Shown here in pieces: positions 33,199 through 46,112 of a DNA stretch of 64,000 nucleotides (the first letter of the stretch is position 1; each line of letters begins with the position of its first letter). The stretch lies in the NCBI RefSeq assembly GCF_019175385.1, contig NC_083338.1, positions 62,528,884 to 62,592,883 on the forward strand, in the 5' to 3' direction. This DNA comes from Lycium barbarum (Eukaryota > Streptophyta > Magnoliopsida > Solanales > Solanaceae). The translations under genes and the position numbers were made by a program. Under the pieces are notes generated by a model that was given only the letters and a program-made list of their open reading frames with translations, ran no database searches and was not told the origin of the DNA.

Positions 33199-35738
33199 GA
33201 ACTAAAAGTTCTATAAATTGAGACATAAGCGGCAAATGAGAAGCTAGAGTAGCCTAAGGGAAACTAGAGTATACGGGATGGTTGGAGACCATAAAAGGCC
33301 ACGTAGGACGAGACAGGCTAGATTGGAGAAGAGATAGAAAGTGCGTCACAGCTTTGTAATTTGGATAGGCTTGAATAGCGTTTGGAAGTATTTTGTGGGC
33401 TAGTTGATAGTAGTTATACATGTATATATATATATGAATACGTATGATATCTCATATGTGATCGTGTCAGTGGACATGTGAGTCCCAGCAACCGGCGCTA
33501 CGGTAAAGAAGACATTAATGAAGTAAAGGTACCGAAGTTCGAGTGGCAGCAAAAAAAAAATAGAGGGTACGAGTGTTACAAGATAAGCTGCTCTTATTTT
33601 TACCACATGTTAAGATTGGAATTTTTTATACAACGATATTTGGAAAAGAAAGAGTGTGAGTAAATGGAAGGCAAGGGGATCAGATGTCGGGAAAAGATGA
33701 AAGTTAGGAGAACCTTAGTGAGTGAAGCCCCGAGAGAAATTATCGGCAAAGTACGAGACCATTTGGATAGAACTTCAAAGGTAGGTACCTAAAAAGGGTA
33801 AAGTGTGGTGATATAGAACAAGAGGAATGTGAAGTAAGAGAAAAAATGATAAAGCCTTGTGACGATGTTAGAAAATTTCGGCCCTTGAAAGGTATATAAA
33901 GGAATAAAATGTGCAGCTATATTAATTATAGTTGCCTCGGACATGGAAATGCCTTCCTAAAAGGACGACTTGGGAATAATACGGATTTGCGCATTTAAAG
34001 TAAAAATTTCGCGAACTTCAGAGCCGATGCCACAAACGGCAAAAGAATAAAAGTGTCCGAGGAGGAAGGAACCTAAGGAAGGTTAACAATGAAAGTAGAA
34101 AAGGTATACTAACGTATTAGTCAAAGGAAGAGGAGAACATTTGGGAATAAAACAATTGGAAATCTTTAATCATAGGAATAAGAAGGATACTTTGACAAGT
34201 TAACGATAGAAACCCAATTACGCACCAAGAAAAGAATAAGGATAATGGGTCAACACCGTTGATTTGGAAATTAAAGGTGTGGAGCGAGAATTCATGTGAA
34301 GTCTGAAAGATTTGGTCCTAGAGAAAATGGAATGAAATATAAAGAATATGCATGGAAGACCGCTCGGTCATGGTACCATATGTATAGTAAAGGCTGAATG
34401 AGCAAGGATAAAGAGAGTGTAAACCGTAAGGATTCTGTGCTGTGAGCAAAAGTAGCGAGACGTTCGAAAATATGGACGCATAGCTACGACGCGAACGCGT
34501 AGTTAAGAAGAACTACGAGTAAGTGAGATAAAATAGGTGAAAGGATTAATAGTGGATGGAAAAGTATGGAAATGTTGACAAGAATGATAATGTAGACAGA
34601 AAATGAAAAGGGAAGCTTATGGTAAGAAGTTTCGATATGTTATGCACAGAGTTGGAAAAGATCTCACAAACGGACTGTTGGCATATGAGGAGCCCCTAAA
34701 GGGGTGGGGGGGGGGGGGAGAACATATTATGTTAGGCTTAAAAAGGAATCACAACATTTTCAAGCGCTGGAAAAAGGAAATTTATCAACTCGGGACCAGA
34801 GTTCGAAACATGTCGGCACATCCAAAGGATACATGGAAGAAGTAGAAACGAATTGACAATGAGTGTACCACGAGGCCGACATAAAGGGAAGGGTTGAAAG
34901 ATACCTTAAGCGAATGCTTCATGCTAACATGAATTATGCTATGTTTATGCCATGACTTGAATCTCTCTTACCGGGCAAATTTGCGCCGTACCTAAGTACG
35001 CAAGGATATGGTTTAAAGAATAATAAAAAGAGCAAGAAAATGGCTACAAGCTAAATGCAAAAAGGATAAGGGAGAAAAAGATAGATCCAAAGGATATTTC
35101 GGACAGCAACGGCTATCATAATAAAAGTATCAACAGTTGATAGTTTAGAAACTTTTGAAAGAAAGGAAGAACGCAGTGCCTACGAATGAAATAAAAAAGT
35201 TCATCGGATACTAGAAAATAGTTCATGGACCATTAATTATACGGAATATGAGAATACACGCTATGAAAATTATATGAATCATCAATGTGGAGCGATGCTC
35301 GATCATATTTGTAAAGAATCCACACCGGAGAGTCAACAAGGAATAACGATGGACGAAATGAGCGCCAATACAAAGAAATTAAAGACAAGTATACTTGTGT
35401 CGAGAAATGTGAGGAAGGAAGTAAAGAAAAAAGTTGTAGTAAGAACTCGAAGATGTTGCGAACTAAGAAGATGAGTGAACTCGGATCATAAGAGTAACTG
35501 GACTGCAATACTGTAGATAAATGAGAGCAAGGAACAACCTGTGGTCATATTGGATCGTTAAGTGAAGATTGCGTACCAAAGATATGGATTCTGTTGAAGT
35601 GTTGTGACGAAACAATAACAGAGAAGGGATGAGGAAGAAGTATCCCTACTTATTTCCTATGCCTACAGGAAATCTAAATTCCTAAATTAGGGACATTGAT
35701 TAATGGATAAACTGTGTGTAATAGCTATAAAAAGGACT

Positions 35739-35757
35739 CCCCCCCCCCCCCCCCCCC
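35739..35757. repeat. C homopolymer, 19 nt
   Basis: Nineteen C in a row, 70 bp upstream of the element D polypurine tract. Length may be unreliable in assembly. Confidence 0.9.
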
Positions 35758-35788
35758 AAATGCTTATAAGACCCTGTAGGATGCGTTT

Positions 35789-35824
35789 GACATTCGAGGA
35801 CGAATTTCCTAAGGGGGGGGAGGA
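35789..35824 (+). other. PPT hairpin remnant and polypurine tract of element D
   Basis: GACATTCGAGGACGAATTT (imperfect copy of the conserved hairpin) followed by AAGGGGGGGGAGGA directly before the 3' LTR. Confidence 0.85.
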
Positions 35825-38800
35825 TGTTATGCCCCGTACTTTGTACATGGAGCTAGTCTAGGCTAATTGCGATAAGTTAGGGACAAGACTATTTCGAAAC
35901 ACAAGGTAGAGGCTCTTAACCCCGATTTTATTTTAATGCACAAGTTGCCTATTATTGGTATGGAAATATTGAGGAAGTTTAGGGATGAATATTATGTTAT
36001 CTGAGCGTAAGAACATATATATATATGACATTTGGAGAGTGTAGGAAGTAAATCGGTTAACGTGATCACTCGATGATAGCCCTCGTAACCATAAGTTAAG
36101 GTGGGGCCCACACGTCGGGACTTTATAAAAGACATATGAAGAGATATATGGGTAGTACATGTGAAGTTGAGAAAGTCCTCAGAAGGACCCATAAGCCAAT
36201 AATGAGTGTAAGCCTTCCAAAAGGACGATTTAAGAAAACGTTTTCGGATGACCTGACTTGGAGGGGAAAACACGGTATTATCAGTTTGGAATTTGGAAAC
36301 ACACCAAGAAATAACAGTTGTAGATAATTGAAAGAGCTTTCCAACCATAGGTCGTGGGCTTAAGAGCAAGACCTCAAACTGCCCAAAGGGTTCCGCGGGC
36401 CCCACATGATAAGGTCGGTGAAACCGGCCTTGGGGGGCTATAAATACCCCATCAACCCGTTCTTTTCAGCATAATAACATTCTCAAAGGTCCAAAAAAAT
36501 TCTCCACACCTCCCCCAAACATTATAGTCCGATAAATCAAGAATTTGACAAGATTACGCAAAACTAGTCCGTGAAAGGTGATTGTTCCTGCTTTTGCTTA
36601 CACTTGGTATTGGAAAAAGGTTGATGTGGCTGAGTTTCTTCATATATAAGGTATGCTATTTATCCCATATTTTATGTTGAATTTATTTGAAGGTCTAGCA
36701 AGCCTTAAAAATAAAAATAGTTATGGAGAAAAGGTCATAAAATGTTGTGTTGTAGTTGTTGTGTTTATGGGATGTTTTGAACATGTTGTGGCCGTGTGGA
36801 TGGACTGATTTATGCATACAAAAAACTGTATCTAACATTGTTGGCGTGTTGATGAGATTATGCTCCTTGATTGGGATGGAAGAAAATGCATATTGTTGTT
36901 GAATGTTGAAAAACGTCGTGTGGGATGTTTATGGAATATGTTGGTATGAATAATAGTGTTGTTGATGTTGGCTTGATTATATGTAGTTGAATTAAATATA
37001 AATGAAATGTCGTCGAATTGTGTAGGAAGGGTTGCTAATGTTAGAATGCATTTTGAATTGATTGTTGAAGTTGTTAATATAGTTGTTGGGGCATTGTTGT
37101 TGATAATTTGGCCGAGTTGAATTCTCGGATTGTTGTTGATAATTTGGCCGAGTTGGATTCTCGGGGTTGGTTGTATTTACAGGGGAAATGCTGCCGAAAT
37201 TTCTGTAGACAAAGTGTTGGTTTAGGATGGGATTCTTAATTATTTATAGCTAATGTTTGTTATTCACTAACATTGTTGTAGATCTTGGAAAAGCCGAGAC
37301 TTAAGTTTGGATTAGCTTAGGAAGCAGACAAGGTATGTAAGGCCTAACCCTTTCTTCTTTGGCATGATCCTTATGAAATAAGTATATGATGTATATGTAT
37401 GATTTCAGAAAAATGCTTATTCTTAGAGCTACTAGGATGGCTAACGTCCTTGATTTCCATAAGCTGTTTCCTATGGTTTTAGTGCGTGTCTGTTATGTTT
37501 GAAGTTCGGCTAATATGTTTCCGTATGACATTCGAAAGAAAATTGATATGACTAGAGTTTCGATTTTCCAAATATTAACACGTTCGATTATTCCATCGGG
37601 TCCTTGATATGTTTGATACATACATAGATCCCCAAAAGCTCTATTTGATTTGATCCATAACGATATCCGAAAGGTACTTGACGTGATTATGGCTTTGATT
37701 TTCCAAAAATGCCTTCTGAAACGCTTATGGGACGTTCTGTACTTCAAACGCTCAACTTTCTCATACTAAGTCAGATTGACCCGAAACTTATTTATGAGAC
37801 TTCAGGGGTCGGTAAGTATACATATTCATCGAGTCTTGATTTGTGTGCATATGGTTTCTCACTACTCTGCTCGTGTGTACTGTTATGACATCGTTCGCCG
37901 GGTCCCGGACCGGTATATATCGTGCGCATGGTTCGTCGGGTCCTTTGCTTGAGGCCGGGTGCCATATATGTATTCCGGAGTATGATGTGTTATGGTGTTA
38001 TGATGTGTTCATGGTTCGCCGAACCATATATGTGTATATGTATATTCTGATCTTATGATGTGTGACGGAGATTACGGAGCAAACCTTCTGGAGTATGATG
38101 TGTGTGGCGCCAAAGGCAGGGTGGCGCCACGTTTCCCGGGTCCCGCAAGGGGCCGGATACCGTTCCTGGCATGCATGATTCGTATTTCCAGTAAGTTGTT
38201 TTGTTGTTCTGCACATCGTGCTTATTATCCGTACTAACCTTCTATGCGTGCCACAGCAATATGATATATGTATATGGATCGGGCTGCACGTTCCGCAGCA
38301 AATATATTTGTGGATCGGGCCGTACGTTCCTCGGCACTATTATGTTACATATGAATAAGTTATGTGTATATGTATATGATGGCATACGATGTTGGCACGC
38401 ACGGTCTGAGTTTGGAAAGTACGCATTTTGGCACTCTGGATGACCTACTTATTTTCTGTACTTCTTCTGACACATGACTTCGGTATACACGGTTTGCATT
38501 TTGAAAAATAAGTATTTTGGTATTCTGAAAATGTACTTACCTTTGTACTGTTTGTTTCGGTTATGGTTCTGTTTTTCGTATTTCATGCTTTACATAATCA
38601 GTACATATTCCGTACTGACCCCCTTTTCTTCGGGGGCTGCGTTTCATGCCACGCAGGTACACCCAGATAAGTAAAAGACAATGCTAGAAGATGCTTCAGC
38701 TGGAGTGGCAACTCCATTTTCTCCTGGAGTATTTCCGAATCAAAGTATATGTGCTATGATGTTTTGTTCGAAGTTAGAGACTTTGCAGACAGAGTCGTGG

Positions 38801-39110
38801 GTATAGGATGTCAGTTTTTTAAGCGGCTCCATCAGCCGATGTGTCATTTTATGTTATGCTACAAATTTTGTGTCATTACAGATTTGATTTGTTTCTGAAA
38901 GTTTCCAAAAGAATTTATTATGTTTGTCATTTTCACTGATTAACAGGATCAAACGATAAAGGAAAGATTTTGAAAGCTTACTATGCATTTCACTTTTACT
39001 TGATTTCAGAGTCCGAAGAGATCATATATGTAATAAGAATCTGTGGGGTCGCTCAGCTCCGGATATGGGGTTGGGTGCCCATCACACCCTAGGGAGATTA
39101 GGGTGTGACA
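35825..39110 (+). repeat. 3' LTR of element D
   Basis: 3286 bp. Donor at 36651 (GTATGC, weaker than the 5' LTR's GTATGT), putative micro-exon 37282-37332 (51 nt), hairpins 38598-38618 and 38637-38656, terminal inverted repeat 39082-39091 / 39099-39108. Lacks about 42 bp found in the 5' LTR (about 29460-29500), so the two LTRs have independent deletions. Confidence 0.93.
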
Positions 39111-39115
39111 TTTGA

Positions 39116-40836
39116 GTCATTGTAAGATTCTTCAGAAACTATAGACTTCTGGCATTTCTAGGAGTAAAAATATTATGGATGTCATGTACGGAATCAAAAC
39201 ATAGAAATCATGCCTTTGAAAGAAAGGTTTAACCTTAACATACCTGGAAGCTCGCTTCTCGACTTTCAAACCTACCTCCTGTCTTGAAATCTACATATAA
39301 AACCATTCATATTGTTAGGTTCACCATCATACACTTGTCCTAAACATTCAAATTAAACCTCCTTAAAATCTGCCAAAATTCGGGCAGCATCTCCCCTGTT
39401 TATTTGCCTAACCCGAATTCATAATTCAACAACCAACAACAACAACAACAATAAATACATTAATCACAATATTTCCAATACCAAAATACTTCAAAAACAT
39501 CCCATATGGTGTTTCTCTCATATTTCCACCACAAAATTATTTTATAACAATTTTACAGCTCCTTCTCCGTAAATAAACCAAGATTAACGTTAATAGCAAG
39601 AGATTCATTCCTTTCTTTCGATAAGAATGTTATATCTTCACTCCCCACCACCTTGATCTTAAGCCACTACACGTTAATACACAATGTTGTAGTTGAAACT
39701 ATATGCCGTCCTGACCGGGATTTGGGAATTATACCTGGTTTCGGGCTAAAAGTGGGTGTGGGAAGGTTAGGGAGAACTCGCCAGAATTTTGGAGAGTTTT
39801 TGGGGTGTTTTGTGAAGAAAATGGGGGGGGGGGGGGGGGGGTTACCCCCTTTATATAGCGGTGCAGGTTCTGCCTGGACCGACTTAAAAATCCTTCAGCG
39901 CGTTCGCGCTGGGTTAGTTTTTCTGACTGCGCCTTTGTTCAGTAAAAAGATCATAACTCTTGATCCAGATATCGTGTGAGGGCCCACGACCTACGGTTGG
40001 AAATATATTTCAATTATCCACAACTTTCATGCTTGGTGTTTTCCAAATTCCAAATTTATAATAGAGTTTTGGCCCCTCCAAGTCAGATTATCCGAAAACG
40101 TTTCCTTAAATCGTCCTTTTGGAGGGCTTATGCCCATATTTGGCTTAAGGGTCCTTCCTAGGACTTTCTCAACTTCCCATGTTCTACTTATATATATCTT
40201 CATATGTCCTTTGTAAAACTCCGACATGTGGGCCCCACTTAGCGTACAACAACGGGGGCTTTTCGTCAAGCAACGCACTACCTAATTTACACCATATGGT
40301 CTCCAAATGTCATATGCATATTATTCTTGCAATCTTATAATATAACCTTCATCCCTAACCCAGGCCTCAAAATGGCTCAGCGCGTTTGCGCCTCGTAGTG
40401 GCACGTTCGCGCTGTGTTGGCCCTTGGCCTTCTGCGCGTTCGCGCCACTCCCTGGTGCGTTCGCGCAGACCATTTTCCTGGTCTGCCAGCCTGACTTGTA
40501 ACGTCCATATCTCCTTACCCCGATGTCCTATTGAGGAGTGGTTTGTTGCGTTCGGAACTAGACTTCATGAACTTCACTCTGGCTTTGCTTTGTCTCAAAA
40601 CTCGCCATATACTAAAAGATATTCTTCCTCCAGCTTGGGCCAAAATTGCTCCTCATATTTTTTCCAAAGTCCGACAAACTTAATTTCCTTGATTCACTTG
40701 CCCGCCAATCCTTTCGGTACTTCTCATACATGATCTTAAACCCCTACAACAATAAAATAGGCACATATCACTTGAGTGTTCACAATTAATCAGTTAACAC
40801 CTACGGAACTCAACGTCCGAACTGCGAGGTGTAACA
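39116..40836 (-). repeat. Solo LTR I, right part (LTR 5' half)
   Basis: Ends GTGTAACA at 40836, so on the minus strand it starts TGTTACACCTCGC. Minus-strand order: GCGTTCGCGC repeats (40375-40475 and 39895-39915), TATA box CTATATAAAGG (39848-39858), motif GCAGCATCTCCCC (complement) at about 39385, putative micro-exon 39244-39290 (47 nt, TGTAG before, GTATGT after). A 19-nt G-run (39823-39841) sits just downstream of the TATA box. Confidence 0.85.
39823..39841. repeat. G homopolymer, 19 nt
   Basis: Nineteen G in a row on the plus strand, directly beside the LTR I TATA box. Confidence 0.9.
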
Positions 40837-40841
40837 TAAAC
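40837..40841. other. Target site duplication TAAAC (right)
   Basis: Matches 27589-27593, proving that LTR I with its nested element D is one insertion into the Tat element. Confidence 0.88.
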
Positions 40842-40937
40842 AACACATAATAAGGAAAGGTAAAAGCATGAAAAGGCGATAAGTCGGGCCTCAAAATCGA
40901 CTTTTGCCATTTTTCTGAAAGTGAGCATTCTTTTTAC
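40842..40937 (-). other. 5' half of the Tat/Ogre intron
   Basis: Begins on the minus strand with GTAAAAAG after CACCACG, at the point where the upstream protein (GEMSTGWTYTPLFTT) stops matching coding sequence. Joins 27345-27593 when LTR I is disregarded. Confidence 0.6.
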
Positions 40938-42437
40938 CGTGGTGAACAACGGGGTATAAGTCCATCCAGTCGACATTTCTCCTGGCTCAGCATGACGAAT
41001 CTCCAGTGCTTCAAAACATTCTTCAATAACGGCTGCGCATTACTCTTCCTAAAACAACGTCCTTAAACCCTTATCTGGATCTTCGCCACTTTGAATCGAT
41101 GGGCATGTAGTAAAGGACAGATATAGATAAGGAAATGGCTTTCTCATTTTAACAGAACCTCTTGGTCCATGTTTCGCTTCATCTTTTTCTGCTTCACGCG
41201 GCTTGTATCCAACCCCAAATCAATATTTCCTATTTTCGATAGTTACTGGTTTTTTAATTCCTTGTAAGTTCCTCCCCAGGCCTTACCCGGGCTCAAACCT
41301 GTTTCTTAACATAGTCATGGCAACTATTTGTAGACCGGTGGCATAGGGATATCCTCATGATCCCTCTGCGATCAGACATGGCTAATTCAATTGTGTGAAA
41401 ATCAGTATTGCTGGACGATTTTCCTATGACCAGTACTGAATTATTCGGATAGTTATGGATACTTCCTTTACCGTGAATCACGGCTTCTTGATCATCCTAG
41501 ATGAATTTGAGAGACTGATGAAACGTAGATTCCACAGCCCCAGCGGCGTGCAACTAAGGTTGTCCCAATAATAAGTTACAAATTGTTTTGATATCCATGA
41601 TAATGAACTCTACGATGAACTCTGCAGGACCCATTTGTATGTGCAGATCTATTTTTTCAGTTAGGTCACTGGTTGCGCCATATAAGCTTTTAAATTTGTT
41701 CAACTCTGGCAGATTTTTCCAATATTATATCTAAGCTGTTTCAAAGTCGTCACAGGGCATACATTCAACCCAGACCCTCCATGAATCAACACTTGAGGGA
41801 TAATCTTATCACGGCATTTGACTGTTATCTGTAAGGCATTGTTGTGGGTCTTACCCTCTCTTGGCAATTCATCATAAGAAAATGATAGCCTATGCGCTCG
41901 TACAACATACCCTACAATCTCGGCCAATGTTTCACTTGTAGTGCCAACGGGTTCTTGGACTTCATCCATAGCTTTCATTAAGGCTAAGAGATATTGAGAC
42001 GAACTGAGTAATAATGACATTACTGATATCCTAACAGGAGTCTTATGCAAGTTCTCAACAGTGGAATAATCCTTGACTTGCATTTGCTTCCAAACGTTTT
42101 CAGCTTCACCTTCAGTGATTGGTCTTTTCTGAGGATTTTTGCGACGTGAAGCTTTGAGTATAGGTTCTTCTGGAGCGTAACATCTTCCAAACCTAGTAAT
42201 ACCCTGAACCACAGTAGCTACCTCTTTTTCTTTGTTGTTCATCATCGGGTGCGATTTCTTTTGGGTTGCCTCATAGTTTGCTAGTGGAGGCTGGTTTTGG
42301 AAAGTCTTATTTTGTGGTGCTTGGTTATGACGTGCAAGCATTTGATAATTTGGTCGCGGAGCTTGGTTGCTAGGTGCTGGTATTTGGTAATTTGGTTGTG
42401 GAGCTTTGTATCTAGGTTGTGCGTAGCACATAAACAT
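40938..42437 (-). pseudogene. pol: Tat/Ogre protease and N-terminal pol (exon 1, broken)
   Basis: A 245-residue open frame (41700-42437) runs from a Pro/Asn/Gln-rich linker through QKRPITEGEAENVWKQMQVK to the protease region. Where the family has a D-G-G-S-G active site this copy has LIHGGSGLNVCP (about 41775), i.e. His in place of Asp (CAT). Downstream (41293-41481) is HGKGSIHNYPNNSVLVIGKS, then a decayed segment ending EECFEALEIRHAEPGEMSTG at the intron. Frames change at about 41700 and 41285. Confidence 0.82.
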
Positions 42438-43175
42438 CGAGCTATATTGTGGTTAAGTGGTATAGCTAGTTGGTGGAGGTGATTGGTAGTTGTCTTGATT
42501 TTTGTAGGTTATCTCTTTTCCACGGCTTTTTGGGCTAGTAGCTTTAGAAACATAAACTACATCTTCTTTCTTCTTTTTGCCAGTCGTGGCGCCAGATGAA
42601 CCTGCTCTATTTAGTACACTGACAATCCTGCCGGTCTTAAGGCCATCTTTAATATCTTCCCCAACGGCGACTAAATCTGCAAAGGAGCTCCCATTCATAA
42701 TTATCATTTTGTCAAAACAATCAGCTCCTTAGTACCGTATAAATTCAGCTACTAGCTCAGCCTCAATCATAGGTGGTAGTACACACGCCGCCTCATCTTT
42801 CCAATGATTGGCATATTCTCTATAGATCTCGCCCGATTTCTGACGGATTTTCTCCAATGAGAAGTGATCAGGCACATTTTCCACATTGAAGCGGAATCTC
42901 TCCATGAATGAACTTACCATCTCCACCCATGTCTTCCATCGACTGATGTCTTGTAAGATGAACCACTCCATAGCTGTTCCTTACATACTTCGATTAATAA
43001 TCTCATCAGCAAACCTTCGTTGCCACCACTTCCGACCAACTGGTCGCAATAAGCTCTCGAGTGGGCCCTGGAATTGCCCGACCCATTGAAATGGTCAAAT
43101 TTGGAAATTTTGAAACCTTCTGGTAAACTCAAGTCGGGATGTATGTACAAATTAGAGTATCTCAGCCTGTCTTTC
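42438..43175 (-). pseudogene. gag: Tat/Ogre gag, 3' part (broken)
   Basis: Gag core pieces: PEGFKISKFDHFNGSGNSRA (about 43110), RAYCDQLVG (about 43040), WKTWVEMVSSFMERFRFNVE (about 42920), EIYREYANHWKDEAA (about 42820) and DLVAVGEDIKDGLKTGRI (about 42660). At least three frame changes. The N-terminal part lies beyond LTR H, which interrupts the gene at 43176. Confidence 0.82.
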
Positions 43176-45402
43176 TGTTACACCTTGGAAAATTTATTTG
43201 TTACACCTTGGAAAATTTCGCTATCTTGCGACGTAAGCAAGTTGGTATGAGCGGGATAAGTTTAAAAAATTTCCAGGGTTAAGAAGAAAAGATAATATTG
43301 TGTGCCACTCATTTTCCGTATTTTGAGGTTCCATAATGATCTTAGTGATTTAAACTCGTGCCGAGAATCTATTAGGGAAATTTTACAAGTAGCTTACGAG
43401 CGTGTCTTAAAGGAAGATATAATCATCAACGTAGGTCTTAAAGAATGTGAGAATCAGGAGCTAAGCGAATCAAGAAAGAATATGCCACGCCGCTCGTTAG
43501 TTGCATTGATGTATATGGTATGCTAGTCATCTTGGTCTGGAGTGTTAGCCTTCGAGGTTATTAGATATTGGATATGTTATCCCTCATATGTGAAGGTTTA
43601 AGTTCATATGTACCAAGTATTGGAAGTTTGGAGGCCAAACAAATCAAAGGAATTTAGTTGTCGAGACTTTGGGAGAACTTGGCAGATTTTCGGACTAGAT
43701 TTTTGGGTCCACTTGTAAGGAGCATATCACCTAGCACATGAGGAGTTATTAAATCCATAACCAATGTAAACGTACGTTTAGAGAGTCTTCCTTCCAATGC
43801 AATTGGCAAATCGCAATTTGAAGAAGCACAGAGAAAGTTATGAACTGGGCAATTCGACGGTGCAATTGTATGGACCGTCGATGATCGACGACCATCGATA
43901 TGCACCGTAGGCGGTGCAATTTCCAGAATGTCTTAAATGCATATATGTCGATTTGGCCTTCATTTTTTTATATCTCCCATCTGGATAATATCCCTAATTG
44001 CTCTCCAAACAATTCCTAATTAAATCCTACCAATGTTTAGCAAGAAATTATCTTGGAATCAAGGAACTAGTAAGGAAAAGATAGTAATGATATTGCTTGG
44101 TATGTGGCTGTTTGTTTGAGCTTGAAGCTGGGGATTTGGTTGGATTTTCTTGACATTAAGGTATCTGTTATGTTCTACTCTTATTGATTAAGTTGTTTGT
44201 GAAGGAATTCCTTAGTTTGATGTAGAGAAAAACATGTTATGAAAGGCATAAACTAGTTTGTGGATGTGGCTTCCTTGAGGGCTATTTTTTATTGATGTTT
44301 ATGAGGGATTTCCACTTGTTTATGTTGCTATGTATTGCTCTTGTTGTTGATGATGACGTTGTGTATGTTCTGGGCTATTTTGGAGTAGGGTTGGAGTAAG
44401 AATTATAGGAAAATGCTGCCCGAATTTCGTTAAGTTTCCTATGTACTTGAAATAGATAGTTAGATATGTATATGGTCAAATTATAACCTATATTATCTTG
44501 GTTGTAGACTTGCGAGCTCGGGAAATACGCATTGGACATTTAGATAGACTTTGAGGTATGTTAAGGCTATCCCTTTTATTCTTTTTGGCATGGATCATAT
44601 GAGAAAACACGAACGAACAAACGAGCATTATCCATAATGATTCCAATCTTAGAAAGTTAAAAAGCTTATGTTTCTTTGGACTCCTAATAATGGTATTATT
44701 TTCATACTTATGAATCTTTCAATTGATCTCACGACCATTGATCAAGCAGAGATAAGAGATGTTGATGATATTAGATCCATAGTAATATTTGGAGGTTACT
44801 GACTCTACATCACTCTGAAAGATTCAGATGTTATCTTTATGAGTCTTTCATGCATATATAGTCGGCCGGGTAGGCATGTAAATATGCACACCACTGCAGT
44901 GGCTAGATTATGATGATACCCCAGATGCGGGATTATATGATATATAGATCGGGCTGTATGTTCCATAGCACTGATATTTATGTATTGGGCTGTACGTTCC
45001 TCAACACTAACAGTTATGATATATGTATATGATTTTTCAAAGAAAGCATGCATATCATATGCCCTCAGAGGCACTTTCAGTTATACAGAGTTATACAGCC
45101 ACTTTCAGATATACAATCATATAGATACATTCAGATTTACAAATTAACTCTCATGTCCTAGATTCCTTTTATGATTCTTGTGTATAAGCTATTTTCTAGC
45201 CTTATGTACTCAGTACATTATTCGTACTGACTCCCATATTGCCTAGGGGCTGCATTTCATGCCTGCAGGTCTGCAGATAATGGTTGGTAATCCATCTATT
45301 AGGATGTCAGCTCAGCGGATGAAGTTGGTGCACTCTGTTTGTTCCGGAGGCACCAGGAGTCAGCATGGTCTTATCTATATATAGATATGCATGCATATAT
45401 TT
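43176..45402 (+). repeat. LTR H, plus orientation, interrupted by LTR F
   Basis: Starts with a duplicated terminus: TGTTACACCTTGGAAAATTT at 43176 and again at 43199. Has an ACCGTCGATGATCGACG-type palindromic stretch (43850-43915), first donor AAG|GTATCT at 44161, a GATGCTGCCCGAATTTC motif (about 44413), putative micro-exon 44508-44555 (48 nt), a CCCCAGATGCGGGA repeat relic (44918), hairpins 45210-45230 and 45250-45268, candidate acceptor 45267-45268. Its 3' end would lie beyond the nested insertions. Confidence 0.8.
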
Positions 45403-46112
45403 TGTTATACCCCACCCTCTCAGAGCATGAGCATGCCACGTATTTCACCATATTAATGGAATATCGGAGACGTCCCGTGAAGTCTTGAAAGGTACAAGCC
45501 ATGTGAAGTATGTATCAAGGAAGTAAAGGATGAATTATGATCTCGTAAGTTGTAACCGGGAAGTGCAACCTTGGAACAAGGGGACATGACCCTTATCAAG
45601 TATAATAAATGATAAATATCATGTATGGGAAGTTTTGGAAGGTTCCGGGATCAAGCGGATAGAAGAAAAGAAAGTTAATGGGACTTTGGGAGTGTCACTA
45701 TTAGCATACAATGAGTTCTGGGGTGATTCAAGATCCTAGAATGAAGTTTGTCGAGTCTAGTTTTCAACCTAACAAACCGTTCGTCAATATGACTTCGAAG
45801 TCAGGAGTTATGGGCATTTTAAAATGGACTGCTAGAAGCTGTGAAGCTGTGCGAAAAATCCGAAAAGACCACTTAAAAGCCCACTTAAGTGGAGGACCTG
45901 ACCCAACACCTATAAATAAGGCCCTAGGCTTCATTTTTTTCACTTCTATCTCCATTTTCACAACTGTAAGTAGCTCTAGGAACCTCCACACCCTTCCTCC
46001 AAGTTGACTCACAAAATCTTGCTCAAAATTTGTGGAATCCAACATCAATTCAAGCTCGGGAAAGGAGTATAGCACCATAGTTTCGTATTCCAATCAATGG
46101 GACTTGAGGAAA
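45403..46112 (+). repeat. LTR F, left part
   Basis: Starts TGTTATACCCC. Perfect palindrome CCACTTAAGTGG at 45881-45892, 20 bp before TATA box TATAAATAAG (45911-45920). Element E is inserted at 46112, about 200 bp after the TATA box, inside the presumed first exon. LTR F resumes at 55262. Confidence 0.78.
46108..46112. other. Target site duplication GGAAA (left) of element E
   Basis: Matches 55257-55261 exactly. Confidence 0.92.

Larger units (their letters stand above)
32201..35824 (+). repeat. Non-coding interior of element D
   Basis: No frame longer than about 90 codons looks real. The first 900 bp have no gag similarity. A 5S-like segment lies at 33095-33198. The following about 400 bp (to about 33520) align by eye with element E on the other side of its own 5S-like segment. 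Purine-rich decayed sequence follows with recognisable pol scraps: an RT piece about 35171-35214 (PTNEIKKFIGY) and a chromodomain end 35583-35687 (NNNREGM...KKYPYLFPMPTGN). A G-run is at 34706-34718 and a C-run at 35739-35757. Confidence 0.8.
28917..39110 (+). mobile_element. Element D, complete non-coding LTR retrotransposon inside LTR I
   Basis: 10.2 kb with LTRs 28917-32180 and 35825-39110, a primer binding site, a polypurine tract, and flanks TTGGA (28912-28916) and TTTGA (39111-39115), a TSD with one mismatch. The 3.6-kb interior has no usable gag or pol, only scraps of pol near its 3' end and a 5S-rRNA-like segment. It would need enzymes from another element (a LARD-like, non-autonomous design). 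Confidence 0.9.
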
